A DNA stretch of 48,148 bases from a virus, in the IMG/VR virus record IMGVR_UViG_3300035034_000210, positions 1 to 48,148 of that record, one strand, 5' to 3'. Under the pieces are notes generated by a model. It saw only the letters and a list, made by a program, of their open reading frames with translations. It ran no database searches and had not been told where the DNA came from. The translations under genes and the position numbers were made by a program. Numbering within the stretch: the first letter of the stretch is position 1; every line of letters starts with the position of its first letter. Positions 33,338 to 41,271 of the stretch are shown here, piece by piece.

Positions 33338-34510
33338 TTACTGGAAGCTTACATTACCTGAAGTAATGCCAACCTTACCTAGGTAGTCACTTGCGTTACC
33401 GAGCGACGACGCAGTGTTAGTTAGTTCTACATAACCATAACGAGTCATGAAGCTAACAACTGGTTCGAAAGTATTCGGATCAAGCACAACACCTGAGCTC
33501 ATCAGTGGGATGTATGGGCAGTAGAATGCCGCCGCATCTGATTCTGATGAACCTTTGTAACCGATGAGTACTGCTGAGTCATCGGCTGCATATGTGTTAA
33601 CATATACTTTCATCGCATTGTTTAGAGTACCAACCATCTTAGTGTTAGTTGGTGCTTCAAAAGTACCTTCAGTTGTACGAGCAAACGCTGAAGTAGTAGC
33701 TGACTGAAGAATTGTAAGCGCGAATGGCGATACAACTGCCCAGTTACCAGCACCACGACGTGTACGCTGTGCAATCAAGTTGCTTACACGGTTGATTTGA
33801 ACAGCAAGTGCTGCGTGCTCGTCACCAACGAATGTAGCAGTACCACTTACAGAAGCCTGATCATAAGTCTGATAAGTGCCAGCAAGTGAACTTAAAGAAT
33901 TAAGTACTTCTTGGTCGATTTCAGCAGTAATCTCTTGAGCAAGTGCTGCCATGATTTCTGCTTCTACGTCGATGCCATGCTGTGACTGTGCGTCTTGTGC
34001 AGCTTCGAAAGTCCAACGTGCGCTGAGCTTACGAGTTTTAGCTTCGACTGTTTGCTTCAAGATCTGAATGCTTAGTCTGTTACCGACTGTACCTTCTGCT
34101 GCCGCAGTTGGGTTAGCTTTTGCAGTTGTAGCATTACCTGAGTATGCTTCAGCAATCTTGAATGGGCTTAGAGCTTCTTCACCTGCTACTGCACCTGAGG
34201 CGCCTGATCCAAACGAGTCCGAATAGCGAACACGTAGGGTGTGGATTTGACCCACAGGTCCTGTCATTGGCTGTACGCCAACGAGTTCGTTTGCAATGAC
34301 TGTTGGCATTACACGACGAATAACTGGTAGGATAACACGGTTAAGTGTTGCGACATTACCGGCAGAAGTAGCACCAGCTGTGGCAGTTTCTGAAAGATAC
34401 CTACGAGTATTTTCCAGTGTGCTTGCCATAACAGCTTTTTTGTTGCCTGAAAGGCCTTCGAGAAGTGCTGACTTCGTATCCTGCCAGCGACTTTCTAGTA
34501 GTTCTGACAT
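33338..34510 (-). CDS. 23: Major capsid protein, T4 gp23-like (390 aa)
   Basis: The sequence contains the highly characteristic gp23 stretch RVILPVIRRVMPTVIANELV, then GVQPMTGPVGQIHTLRVRYS, near residues 55-95. Other landmarks are KTVEAKTRKLSARWTFEAAQD-type residues and the C-terminal FMTRYGYVELTN region. At 390 aa it is well short of T4 gp23 (521) and somewhat short of the usual cyanophage form, so the insertion domain is reduced or absent. T4 gp23 is cleaved by gp21 during maturation; the N-terminal ~60 residues here probably contain the propeptide. It is preceded by AAGGAGATAATA and lies directly after gp22, and a strong terminator follows. This is the surest gene in the window. Confidence 0.97.
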   Translation of the reverse strand: MSELLESRWQDTKSALLEGLSGNKKAVMASTLENTRRYLSETATAGATSAGNVATLNRVILPVIRRVMPTVIANELVGVQPMTGPVGQIHTLRVRYSDSFGSGASGAVAGEEALSPFKIAEAYSGNATTAKANPTAAAEGTVGNRLSIQILKQTVEAKTRKLSARWTFEAAQDAQSQHGIDVEAEIMAALAQEITAEIDQEVLNSLSSLAGTYQTYDQASVSGTATFVGDEHAALAVQINRVSNLIAQRTRRGAGNWAVVSPFALTILQSATTSAFARTTEGTFEAPTNTKMVGTLNNAMKVYVNTYAADDSAVLIGYKGSSESDAAAFYCPYIPLMSSGVVLDPNTFEPVVSFMTRYGYVELTNTASSLGNASDYLGKVGITSGNVSFQ

Positions 34511-34520
34511 TATTATCTCC

Positions 34521-35621
34521 TTAATTTAATCCAGCAAGACGACGAATGTCTAATACATTGTCATTTGCTTTACTACTAACGTTAGTGTGTGAAACTGTTT
34601 CACGGTTGCCTGTTACTTCTTTTGCCTCTGCTAATACTGCCTTCTGCTTTGCTGGACCTTTGCCGTTGATAACCGCAGGTAGATACTTGTCAAATGCAGA
34701 TTGTAGTCTGCCAGTTTGAACTGATTCCAGTAAGTCTGTCATAATTTCACGCTGCTCATTGCTCAGTGGAGCAATTAGTTCGCGTACTGTGCTTGATCTA
34801 TTTACAGATTCTTCAAGCTTTTGCTTTTCAGCTGCTTTTGATTCTGCAATACGTTTCGCTTTTGCAGCAAATGCCTTTGCTTCTACAAGTTGCTTGTCTT
34901 TTGTTTCAAGAACTTTTAGAAGTTTCGCAGTTTCTGAATGTTCATTTAGATATGAAATTCCATATTCTGCTGCAAATGCTTCAAATATTTTACGACCAAA
35001 GTCGTTTCTACGTGCTGTGTCAATATCTTCTTTAAGTGCTGAGATCTCACTTTTAAGACCTTTTGCAACTGTTTCAGATACTGCTTGAGCGCTTCTTTCG
35101 ATAAAGTTACGCTTAACTTTAGCGAAGTGTGATTTAGCTTCACGTACTAGTCGTACTTTTGTTTCAGCTAAGTCTTTCTTATCTTCGTGGAACTCTGCAA
35201 TTTCGCTTGATAGGGCTTCTACTACAAACTCTTCAAGCTTGCTGTAGTTTTCAGCCATTGCTTGTTTGTCTGTGCGTAGTTCTGAGATTTCTTTTTGTAA
35301 TTGTTCTACAACGAAACCTTTTAGAAGGCTTGCATTTTCACGCATCGCAACTGCATACTTTGCCTTTGCTTCTGCTAGCTGTTTGCGATCTTCTGCAAAC
35401 TCTGCAATCTCTTCCTGAAGACGCTCGGAGAGCATAGCATCAATGGCTTCTACCATTGTCTGCTTGTCATGCTCGTACTTGGTAGCAAATTCTTCACGTA
35501 GGTCGGCAGTTGCCGCGCGACGATTTTCTACTACCTTGCTTTCCCAAGCTTCTTCAATCTGTGCCCTGATCTCTTGCGAAACAACATCATTTTCAAAGAG
35601 TGCTTTCAGTGCATCTATCAT
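34521..35621 (-). CDS. 22: Prohead core scaffold, T4 gp22-like (366 aa)
   Basis: It is almost entirely charged alpha helix with heptad patterns: EEAWESKVVENRRAATADLR, MLSERLQEEIAEFAEDRKQL, LVREAKSHFAKVKRNFIERS and VLETKDKQLVEAKAFAAKAK. A short C-terminal tail is SKANDNVLDIRRLAGLN. This is the expected make-up of the gp22 scaffold, which forms the prohead core and is degraded by the gp21 protease. It is longer than T4 gp22 (269 aa), mainly through repeated EIAEF/EISEL-type coiled-coil segments. It lies between gp21 and gp23 in the T4 order. Confidence 0.88.
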   Translation of the reverse strand: MIDALKALFENDVVSQEIRAQIEEAWESKVVENRRAATADLREEFATKYEHDKQTMVEAIDAMLSERLQEEIAEFAEDRKQLAEAKAKYAVAMRENASLLKGFVVEQLQKEISELRTDKQAMAENYSKLEEFVVEALSSEIAEFHEDKKDLAETKVRLVREAKSHFAKVKRNFIERSAQAVSETVAKGLKSEISALKEDIDTARRNDFGRKIFEAFAAEYGISYLNEHSETAKLLKVLETKDKQLVEAKAFAAKAKRIAESKAAEKQKLEESVNRSSTVRELIAPLSNEQREIMTDLLESVQTGRLQSAFDKYLPAVINGKGPAKQKAVLAEAKEVTGNRETVSHTNVSSKANDNVLDIRRLAGLN

Positions 35622-35635
35622 ACCATTCTCCTAGT

Positions 35636-36259
35636 TTATTGGAGTTTGCTGATTATATTAATCAGCGATTCCTTTAGATACTTTTGTGCCTTGTCGTCGT
35701 GTTTTGTTGCCTGTGCTAGTTCATATGCCTTGTATCCACCGCGGGCATTCATTAGATGCTCGTAGATTGGTGTTGGGTAAGCACCGGGGGCGCTGGGCTG
35801 AGCCACAACGTCCACAGTAATAATTTCAAAATCAGACACAGTGTTCGAACCGTCTTCTGATACATTTCCGCTACCTCTCGATGAGACACCTAGTTTAACT
35901 CCTGCTTCAAGCATTGTTTTAACCAGTTGTCCCATCGGGGTAGGAAGTATTTTTAGTTTTCCGTAACCATTTGGACCATCCATCCACATTTCATTAATCA
36001 TGTGGCTAACTCTGTCCAAGTTGATATTAAGGCCTTCTGGATGATCCACTTCACCGAGAACACTATATCCTCCTGCACATTGATCATTGAGAGTTTTGAC
36101 AGCCCTGCCTATTTCATTCACAGGATACACTCGCTGATTAGCGTTGCGAACACCGCCTTGAATGCAGATGCCTTTCATGTAAAGGTCCTTGCCTTCGTTT
36201 GCGTTTTCGACAACTATCTTAGCTTGGTCGAATGTCAAATGCTCTCGTAAGTTTCTCAT
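35636..36259 (-). CDS. 21: Prohead protease, T4 gp21-like (207 aa)
   Basis: The T4 gp21 landmarks are in order: NANQRVYPVNEIGRAV near residue 40-54, VLGEVDHPEG with the catalytic His73, DGPNGYGKLKILPTPMGQLV, and KLGVSSRGSG with the catalytic Ser at 126 or 127. The His-Ser arrangement is that of herpesvirus-assemblin-like prohead proteases. The length (207) is close to T4 gp21 (212). It cleaves core and capsid proteins in the maturing prohead. It starts with AAGGAAG upstream and lies 14 bases before gp22. Confidence 0.94.
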   Translation of the reverse strand: MRNLREHLTFDQAKIVVENANEGKDLYMKGICIQGGVRNANQRVYPVNEIGRAVKTLNDQCAGGYSVLGEVDHPEGLNINLDRVSHMINEMWMDGPNGYGKLKILPTPMGQLVKTMLEAGVKLGVSSRGSGNVSEDGSNTVSDFEIITVDVVAQPSAPGAYPTPIYEHLMNARGGYKAYELAQATKHDDKAQKYLKESLINIISKLQ

Positions 36260-36280
36260 TCAAACTTCCTTAATCTTGTC

Positions 36281-37273
36281 TTACTTTGCTCTTTTCGGAG
36301 CGCCGTTTAACATACTGCTGGCTGATTTGTCAGCAGTCTCTGGCTTGCCCTTTTTCTCAGCGCCGTGGCCAGGTTGGTTTGACATTTTTGTCGCCCCTTT
36401 TGCACCAACAACGTTTACGTTCTTGGTATTCATATCCTTTGGGTTCTGAGCATTTAGTGCTGAACCTTTTAAGTTACCTTTGTTGGCTTCTACGCCTGCT
36501 TCTGTACCGCTTTTTGCGATGTTAGCAGTTGTTCCGCCCATATCATTTTTGCCTGCAACTGAGCTCTTAGTGTTTACTCCGTTGTCGCCACCGATCTTTG
36601 CGCCAAGTCCGCCGCCGTTGATCTTTTCTACGTATTCACGCATTTCTTCACCAGCAGTTTTCTTTACTTTCTTGTCGTCTTTCTTATCGGCTTTTTTAGC
36701 TTCAAACGCATATGACTCTTTTTCTTCTTCGTCTTCTTCGTCTTCTTCGTCGCCCATGTCCATATCGTCGTCTTCTTCGTCGCCCATGTCGTCGCCGTCC
36801 ATGTCGTCGCTATCGCCGCCGCCCATAAGCTTTTCGAATTCTGCTTTTAGATCTTCCAGGGCGTCTTCTAGGTCTTCGATGCGATCTTCTGTATCGCCTT
36901 CACCACCCATGTCCATGTCGTCGCCTTCTTCGTCATCATCCATACCAAGATCGGCCATCATGTCGTCAGTTGCGTCGCGGCGCATCATGTCGTCGTCTGC
37001 TTCGACTTCAAACTCGTCTAGATCAAAACCTTCGTCTAGATCATCGTCTGACTCATCGTCTTCGTCGTCTGACTCGTCTAGGTCATCATCGTCTGACTCA
37101 TCGACTTCTTCGTCATCTGACTCGTCTACTTCTTCGTCTTCATCTTCTAGAAGTGACTCATAAATATCTCTTGACTTTTCTACTACGATTTCGTGGAAAA
37201 GTTCTTCTGCTGCGTCTTTATCTTCGTTGATAAGAAGCTCTAGCATTTTTTCAAATTTGCTTAGGTCTGCCAT
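36281..37273 (-). CDS. Extremely acidic prohead-core-type protein (330 aa)
   Basis: After an N-terminal helix (FEKMLELLINEDKDAAEELF, HEIVVEKSRDIYESLLE) comes about 150 residues dominated by Asp, Glu, Met and Ser (ESDDEEVDESDDDDLDESDD and GDDMDMGGEGDTED), with a short helix EDRIEDLEDALEDLKAEFEK inside. The C-terminal 130 residues switch to a basic, Gly/Asn/Lys-rich tail. Its place between the portal operon and the protease is where T4 has the acidic core proteins gp67 and gp68. I infer a core or scaffold role, with processing by gp21 likely, but sequence similarity cannot be shown because the sequence is low complexity. Confidence 0.6.
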   Translation of the reverse strand: MADLSKFEKMLELLINEDKDAAEELFHEIVVEKSRDIYESLLEDEDEEVDESDDEEVDESDDDDLDESDDEDDESDDDLDEGFDLDEFEVEADDDMMRRDATDDMMADLGMDDDEEGDDMDMGGEGDTEDRIEDLEDALEDLKAEFEKLMGGGDSDDMDGDDMGDEEDDDMDMGDEEDEEDEEEKESYAFEAKKADKKDDKKVKKTAGEEMREYVEKINGGGLGAKIGGDNGVNTKSSVAGKNDMGGTTANIAKSGTEAGVEANKGNLKGSALNAQNPKDMNTKNVNVVGAKGATKMSNQPGHGAEKKGKPETADKSASSMLNGAPKRAK

Positions 37274-37333
37274 TTCAAACTCCTGTAAATGTTATCGCAC
37301 TTATTCAGTGCAAGGCTGTCATATTATATTTAC

Positions 37334-37340
37334 TATTTAT
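37334..37340 (-). promoter_or_regulatory. Late-promoter-like TATAAATA for the capsid operon
   Basis: The minus strand reads TTCATATAAATAGTAAATA. It carries the full T4 consensus TATAAATA, 61 bases upstream of the acidic core gene and directly after the hairpin that ends the portal operon. It probably drives core protein, gp21, gp22 and gp23. Confidence 0.6.
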
Positions 37341-37391
37341 ATGAAAAAATGCGTAGAAACAGGCTCAAAGCAGCCTGTTTTATCTACGCAT
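37341..37391 (-). terminator. Nested-hairpin terminator after the MptE-like gene
   Basis: On the minus strand the outer stem ATGCGTAGA / TCTACGCAT encloses an inner stem AACAGGCT / AGCCTGTT with loop GCTTTG, followed by TTTTTTC. It begins at the stop codon of the 197-aa gene. It separates the portal operon from the capsid operon. Confidence 0.85.
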
Positions 37392-37984
37392 CACAAGATT
37401 CCAAAGATTTTCTTAAATTCATCCATGGAAATATGGGTTAAGTTCGATAGTTTACTCAATTCGTTAGGGACAAAAACGTTTTCTCCCAGCACTCTTATAT
37501 ATCTCTTTTTTGAAAATTTTTGTATAGTGATCGTTGTTTGCTTTAACCAATTGCCGTGATACGTGGCTCTTTCGTTACTGCGTTTGTAATTAAAAGAGTC
37601 TGCGTATACATTGTTTACCAGTTCGCTGTTGGTGCCTAGACCTTTGTAGTCAAAACCTAAAATATAAATTTCATCGTTTCCGTGATCGCTGGCTAGATGT
37701 AATGCTGTAGGTCCTGAGCTCCATCCTTTGCTGGGACTGAAAAAATTAAAATTAGTTAATTTTGAGAATGCCTTGTTTGGATTTGTCCAAACTGCGCAAC
37801 GCTGCTGAACTGACTCCTTGTTTAATTCAATTACCATTTTTGTATCAACTGCCACAAGATAGTCAGGAAGATAATCTCTGTAGATGGCATTGCATCCGTA
37901 CACAGTTCCGTTTTGTTTTAATTTGGATAAGTCTAGATCTTTGCGGCTAGTGCCGTTACCAAGTACAAATGCTACTTTTTTCAA
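37391..37984 (-). CDS. Rossmann-like protein, MptE/DUF115-like (197 aa)
   Basis: It opens with KVAFVLGNGTSRKDLDLSKL, a Gly-rich nucleotide- or sugar-nucleotide-binding turn, followed by TVYGCNAIYRDYLPDYLVAV. Then come WSSGPTALHLASDHGNDEIY and ILGFDYKG. This order (LGNGxSR ... CNAIYRDxxPDYLVAVD ... GxxALxLA ... IxLLGFD) resembles DUF115/MptE-like and some glycosyltransferase-associated domains. The start read here is TTG at 37982-37984 with GGAG ten bases upstream; the nearby ATG is in another frame. It lies 3 bases after the 82-aa gene in the portal operon. Similar genes occur in marine T4-like phages, but I know of no established role. Confidence 0.6.
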   Translation of the reverse strand: MKKVAFVLGNGTSRKDLDLSKLKQNGTVYGCNAIYRDYLPDYLVAVDTKMVIELNKESVQQRCAVWTNPNKAFSKLTNFNFFSPSKGWSSGPTALHLASDHGNDEIYILGFDYKGLGTNSELVNNVYADSFNYKRSNERATYHGNWLKQTTITIQKFSKKRYIRVLGENVFVPNELSKLSNLTHISMDEFKKIFGIL

Positions 37985-37987
37985 ACA

Positions 37988-38236
37988 TTAAACTCCGCCA
38001 GATTCTGCATTAGCAGCTATACCATACATCTGCTTGACAAAATCAAGCTCTTTGCGTTTTTCTTCTGTATGTAGTTCACTGGCTTTGCGTATGCGACTGA
38101 TCTGGCGAAGTGTTAGTCTTGTTTTGCGAGTATCATCTTTTTTCATAGGACTTTGGTCGTAGTCAGCGTCGTAGCGTTTGTCATCTACGGTCTCAACAGT
38201 TTCTCTATCAAAATAAAATAATTCACGTAATATCAT
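37988..38236 (-). CDS. Small conserved protein at the gp67/68 locus (82 aa)
   Basis: The sequence MILRELFYFDRETVETVDDK, then TRKTRLTLRQISRIRKASEL and KELDFVKQMYGIAANAESGG, is one I recognise as a conserved small gene directly after the portal in T4-like cyanophages. It is charged and helical with no enzymatic motif. T4 has the core protein gp67 at this point. It is 8 bases downstream of the portal stop, so co-transcribed with it. A prohead-core or packaging-related role is inferred from position only. Confidence 0.65.
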   Translation of the reverse strand: MILRELFYFDRETVETVDDKRYDADYDQSPMKKDDTRKTRLTLRQISRIRKASELHTEEKRKELDFVKQMYGIAANAESGGV

Positions 38237-38241
38237 ACTAT

Positions 38242-38248
38242 TATTTAT
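38242..38248 (-). promoter_or_regulatory. TATAAATA motif overlapping the portal stop (weak promoter candidate)
   Basis: The minus strand reads GGTATAAATAATAGTATG. The core matches the late consensus fully, but it is only 6 bases above the ATG of the 82-aa gene, leaving no room for a leader. A promoter here would serve the 197-aa gene or produce a leaderless message. Confidence 0.25.
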
Positions 38249-41200
38249 ACCGTTTGGTCAGTTGTTGGGGCTGCGCCCAGATCTTGACCAGTTGCTGTTT
38301 CGGGGCCTGCGCCTTCTCCGCCGTCTACTGGAGGTAATTCTTCACCAGTTTCATCTTCAAGGCCGCCTAGGTCGGAACCAATGCCAGCGGCGCTGATGCC
38401 AGCATCTCTCATTTCAGCACTAGCATCACCTGGTAGCGGCTCTAATACATCATCGTTTTCTTCTTTCCATAGGCGTTCATTCTCTGCAATTTCTTCTTCA
38501 GTCATACCAAGGAAGCGTTTCATAGCAAAACGATTTGACACATAAGGTATTGCACTCATCTGTGTATAAGTTGGAACACGAGCATTGTCGATTTCGCTTT
38601 GACGATATGCTGCAAAGTTTTGCGGCGGTTGGAATTTGAGATCAAACATTGACGTATCAATGTTGATTCCTTTTTCCAACATATATCTTTTAAATTCTGT
38701 GTCGAATTCTTCAACTACTAGATTTTGCAAACGTTCACAATAGGTATTGAAGCGAAGTTCTTGTATGTAGGCTGTGCCCACACGTCCATCATTATATTGT
38801 GCAGATGAATCATCTGCTCCAGTTGGAAGGTACGAACTTGGGATACGTAATCCGCGTACCAGCTTATTAGTGAAGTATCGTAGATCATCAATCTCTCCTA
38901 GGTTAGTACCGCCTGGCAGTGTTTCAACTTTTGATCCACGACCTTCTGCTGTCTGCGGGAAGAAGTAGTCTTCATTTATTGAATTTTTAACAAAGATACC
39001 ACTTTCAATAGCAAACGTGTGATAGTTGTGCCATTTTTCAGTGCCGTCTATAGTAATAGTTCCTGTATCTCGATTAGACACTACTTCTATTTTTACTACT
39101 TTGTGGTTAAACTGATCGATTTCTTTTACAAACTGTTTCCAGTTAGTGTATCCGTTTTTCTTAAGAAGTCCATTTAGTTTACTATAACCAAATCGCGTAA
39201 AGTCAATCTTACACTGAGCGTTCTTATAATCAAGAGCAACTGAATTTTCTTTCTTTAACAGATCTAATAACTCTTTGTTATTGTCACAAAGATTAATTAC
39301 AGTGTTCTTATTTGTTGACTGAGTCTTAACTATCTCCACTACTATCTGTAACATTTCAAATGTCAAATGTAACGATTGATTTTTTATTTTAACTCTAGAT
39401 TCCAAGTTTTTTACCACTTGTTGCATCGCAGCTAGATTACTATTAAGGTGGTCACTTCTAGATTTGCCAGCGTTCTTTTTATAACTGACCATAGTCGCAG
39501 GATCATTCTGTCTCATCCACACTGCTCTCTGTTGTGCTGACCTAATATTGTAAAGAGCTGATTGTCTTTCTACAATAGTCATATTCTTCCAATGTGTTTT
39601 TAACGTATTAGAAATTTTTCCCGTAACTAACTGGAATTCTTCTTCTGATAAATTAGACCAGTAATCTGATTTATTTGCAGCATGGTACTGTATGTGATCA
39701 GCTTTATTCATATATTGAAGATTACGTGGATCGTTATTAAAGCGATTATAATCTCGATGATGTATTACTGCTTTAGACTTTCCTGCATTTTGTTCAAGGT
39801 ATGTAAATTCCTGATGTTTGCTCAAGTTTCTAAAAAACTCGCCTACAACTCGATGAGTCCACTGCCATTCCTTCTTGCTATGATCCCAAACTTGCTCATA
39901 GTCATTAGATTTAGACGATATCTTTTTGTTTCTTTTATTAAAAGATATTAGACTATCAGTTTCGACAATGTCCTTGGCCTCTACCATACCTTTTCCAAAT
40001 ACTGGTATCTTGTGGTCTGGAGTACAAACTAAAGTTTCGCCATTATCAAATGTTAATTGAATAGTTTGTGTATTTCTACGAGTAATACCAGCCCAGTTAA
40101 TTACCCCTGGCGCTATTTTGCCAGTCACAGGATCACAACTGTATGCCCAGTTTTCTTTTCCTTGCTTAAACTCTGCAATTAACTCAGTTAGTGCTAATGT
40201 TCTTCCATCAAGTAGAGGAATCCTTGTAGATAAATCCAAACAGAGAGGATTATAGCTTGAGTCAATAACATTCGCACCGCCGCCGCTGGAACTTGGAATA
40301 CGTCTTTGATGGATTTCAGTTTTAACACGTTCAACAAATGCCATAGCAAGGTGACTGGGCATGTTGCCCACGTCAACGTAGAACACTCTGCGTTCAGGAG
40401 CACGTTGAACACGGTAGATAATAATCGCATCTTCTAGTAATTCTTTTTGTTTGTACACTTTGAAAATAGTTTCTAACAAACTGTTGCCAAAAGGAAAGTT
40501 GTTGTCTAAGCCTTCACTTAGACTTAGATGAATCACATGTTTAGCATCAATTGCCCATTCGTTCTGATCAGTTTGGAAACGACTGCCGCTAGTTGACTGT
40601 TGCGGTTGTCCTACCATACCTCTAGCATTGCCTACAGGCTGATACTGTGTTCCAGCAGTGCCGCCGGTGATGCTGCCTGTGGCTTGGAATGGAGTAGTTG
40701 CTACACCTTCTACAAAGTTGAGATTAATATTTTTAATCATATACTGTTCAGGCAGCTTGCCTTCTGATTCGTTAACAATGATACGAGTAACGTTGGCAGG
40801 GTCCACATGGAACCAACGTTTAGTTTCAGGGTCGCGTATAAAGAATTGGTCGCCGAACTTGAAAATATTTCTCAGTATTTTAAATATCTTTGTTTCAAAC
40901 TGTTGTAGCTTGCACCATTGTTGTAGATACTTTTGAATAATAGTAACTTCACTATTGGTTGCTTTTTGTTTAAAGTCAATAATAAAAGGCGTGCCGTTTT
41001 GCGCATTTTTCTGCGTAGTAAATTCCGCAAGAATATCAAGAGCAGCATTTACTTCTGAATCGAGATCCATGGTATTGTACTGACCATAGCGTTCAACTCT
41101 GTTTGGAGAACCTATGTAAACATCAGGCAAATAACTTGAATAATTAGAACGTGCAGGGCCTGCTGGGCCGCCACCGTTTCTAAGATTAGTAAACGGTGAA

Positions 41201-41259
41201 TAACTTCCGTTTGGGTTATTTGCTGTTGGTACTGGGGCGAAATGCTTCTTCCAGCTCAT
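38245..41259 (-). CDS. 20: Portal vertex protein, T4 gp20-like, interrupted by an in-frame intein (1004 aa)
   Basis: The extein parts together give about 584 residues, in the range of T4-like portals (T4 gp20 524). They show YVDVGNMPSHLAMAFVERVK, INEDYFFPQTAEGRG, VETLPGGTNLGEIDDLRYFT and LVRGLRIPSSYLP, all characteristic of gp20, the dodecameric ring through which DNA enters the prohead. Residues 340-759 are an intein inserted just before the conserved INEDYFFPQ stretch. The C-terminal ~70 residues are acidic and low complexity. The ATG follows AGGAGAGATAC. It lies between the tape-measure gene and the 82-aa gene. If the intein does not splice, no functional portal is made. Confidence 0.93.
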   Translation of the reverse strand: MSWKKHFAPVPTANNPNGSYSPFTNLRNGGGPAGPARSNYSSYLPDVYIGSPNRVERYGQYNTMDLDSEVNAALDILAEFTTQKNAQNGTPFIIDFKQKATNSEVTIIQKYLQQWCKLQQFETKIFKILRNIFKFGDQFFIRDPETKRWFHVDPANVTRIIVNESEGKLPEQYMIKNINLNFVEGVATTPFQATGSITGGTAGTQYQPVGNARGMVGQPQQSTSGSRFQTDQNEWAIDAKHVIHLSLSEGLDNNFPFGNSLLETIFKVYKQKELLEDAIIIYRVQRAPERRVFYVDVGNMPSHLAMAFVERVKTEIHQRRIPSSSGGGANVIDSSYNPLCLDLSTRIPLLDGRTLALTELIAEFKQGKENWAYSCDPVTGKIAPGVINWAGITRRNTQTIQLTFDNGETLVCTPDHKIPVFGKGMVEAKDIVETDSLISFNKRNKKISSKSNDYEQVWDHSKKEWQWTHRVVGEFFRNLSKHQEFTYLEQNAGKSKAVIHHRDYNRFNNDPRNLQYMNKADHIQYHAANKSDYWSNLSEEEFQLVTGKISNTLKTHWKNMTIVERQSALYNIRSAQQRAVWMRQNDPATMVSYKKNAGKSRSDHLNSNLAAMQQVVKNLESRVKIKNQSLHLTFEMLQIVVEIVKTQSTNKNTVINLCDNNKELLDLLKKENSVALDYKNAQCKIDFTRFGYSKLNGLLKKNGYTNWKQFVKEIDQFNHKVVKIEVVSNRDTGTITIDGTEKWHNYHTFAIESGIFVKNSINEDYFFPQTAEGRGSKVETLPGGTNLGEIDDLRYFTNKLVRGLRIPSSYLPTGADDSSAQYNDGRVGTAYIQELRFNTYCERLQNLVVEEFDTEFKRYMLEKGINIDTSMFDLKFQPPQNFAAYRQSEIDNARVPTYTQMSAIPYVSNRFAMKRFLGMTEEEIAENERLWKEENDDVLEPLPGDASAEMRDAGISAAGIGSDLGGLEDETGEELPPVDGGEGAGPETATGQDLGAAPTTDQTV
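38983..40242 (-). mobile_element. Intein with HNH homing endonuclease inside the portal gene (420 aa)
   Basis: The intein starts at Cys340 (CLDLSTRIPLLDGRTLALTE, block A) and has block B GETLVCTPDHKIPV with the T-x-x-H. Next is an HNH region near residues 498-526 (VIHHRDYNRFNNDPRNLQYM ... HIQYH). It ends with blocks F/G (NYHTFAIESGIFVKN), with Asn759 and +1 Ser760. The usual penultimate His is Lys758, which occurs in some active inteins but is uncommon. The frame is uninterrupted. Splicing would join NPL to SINEDYFF. Between the HNH and block F lies a helical DNA-binding-like section with Asn- and Lys-rich repeats. Confidence 0.88.
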
Positions 41260-41271
41260 GTATCTCTCCTA

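Noticed and set aside
36480-37163. Long open plus-strand frame rich in Ser (227 codons)
   Set aside because: It is the exact antisense of the Asp/Glu-rich part of the acidic core gene; GAC/GAT/GAA repeats read backwards give TCG/TCT/TTC codons. It has no ribosome site and no sensible protein pattern.
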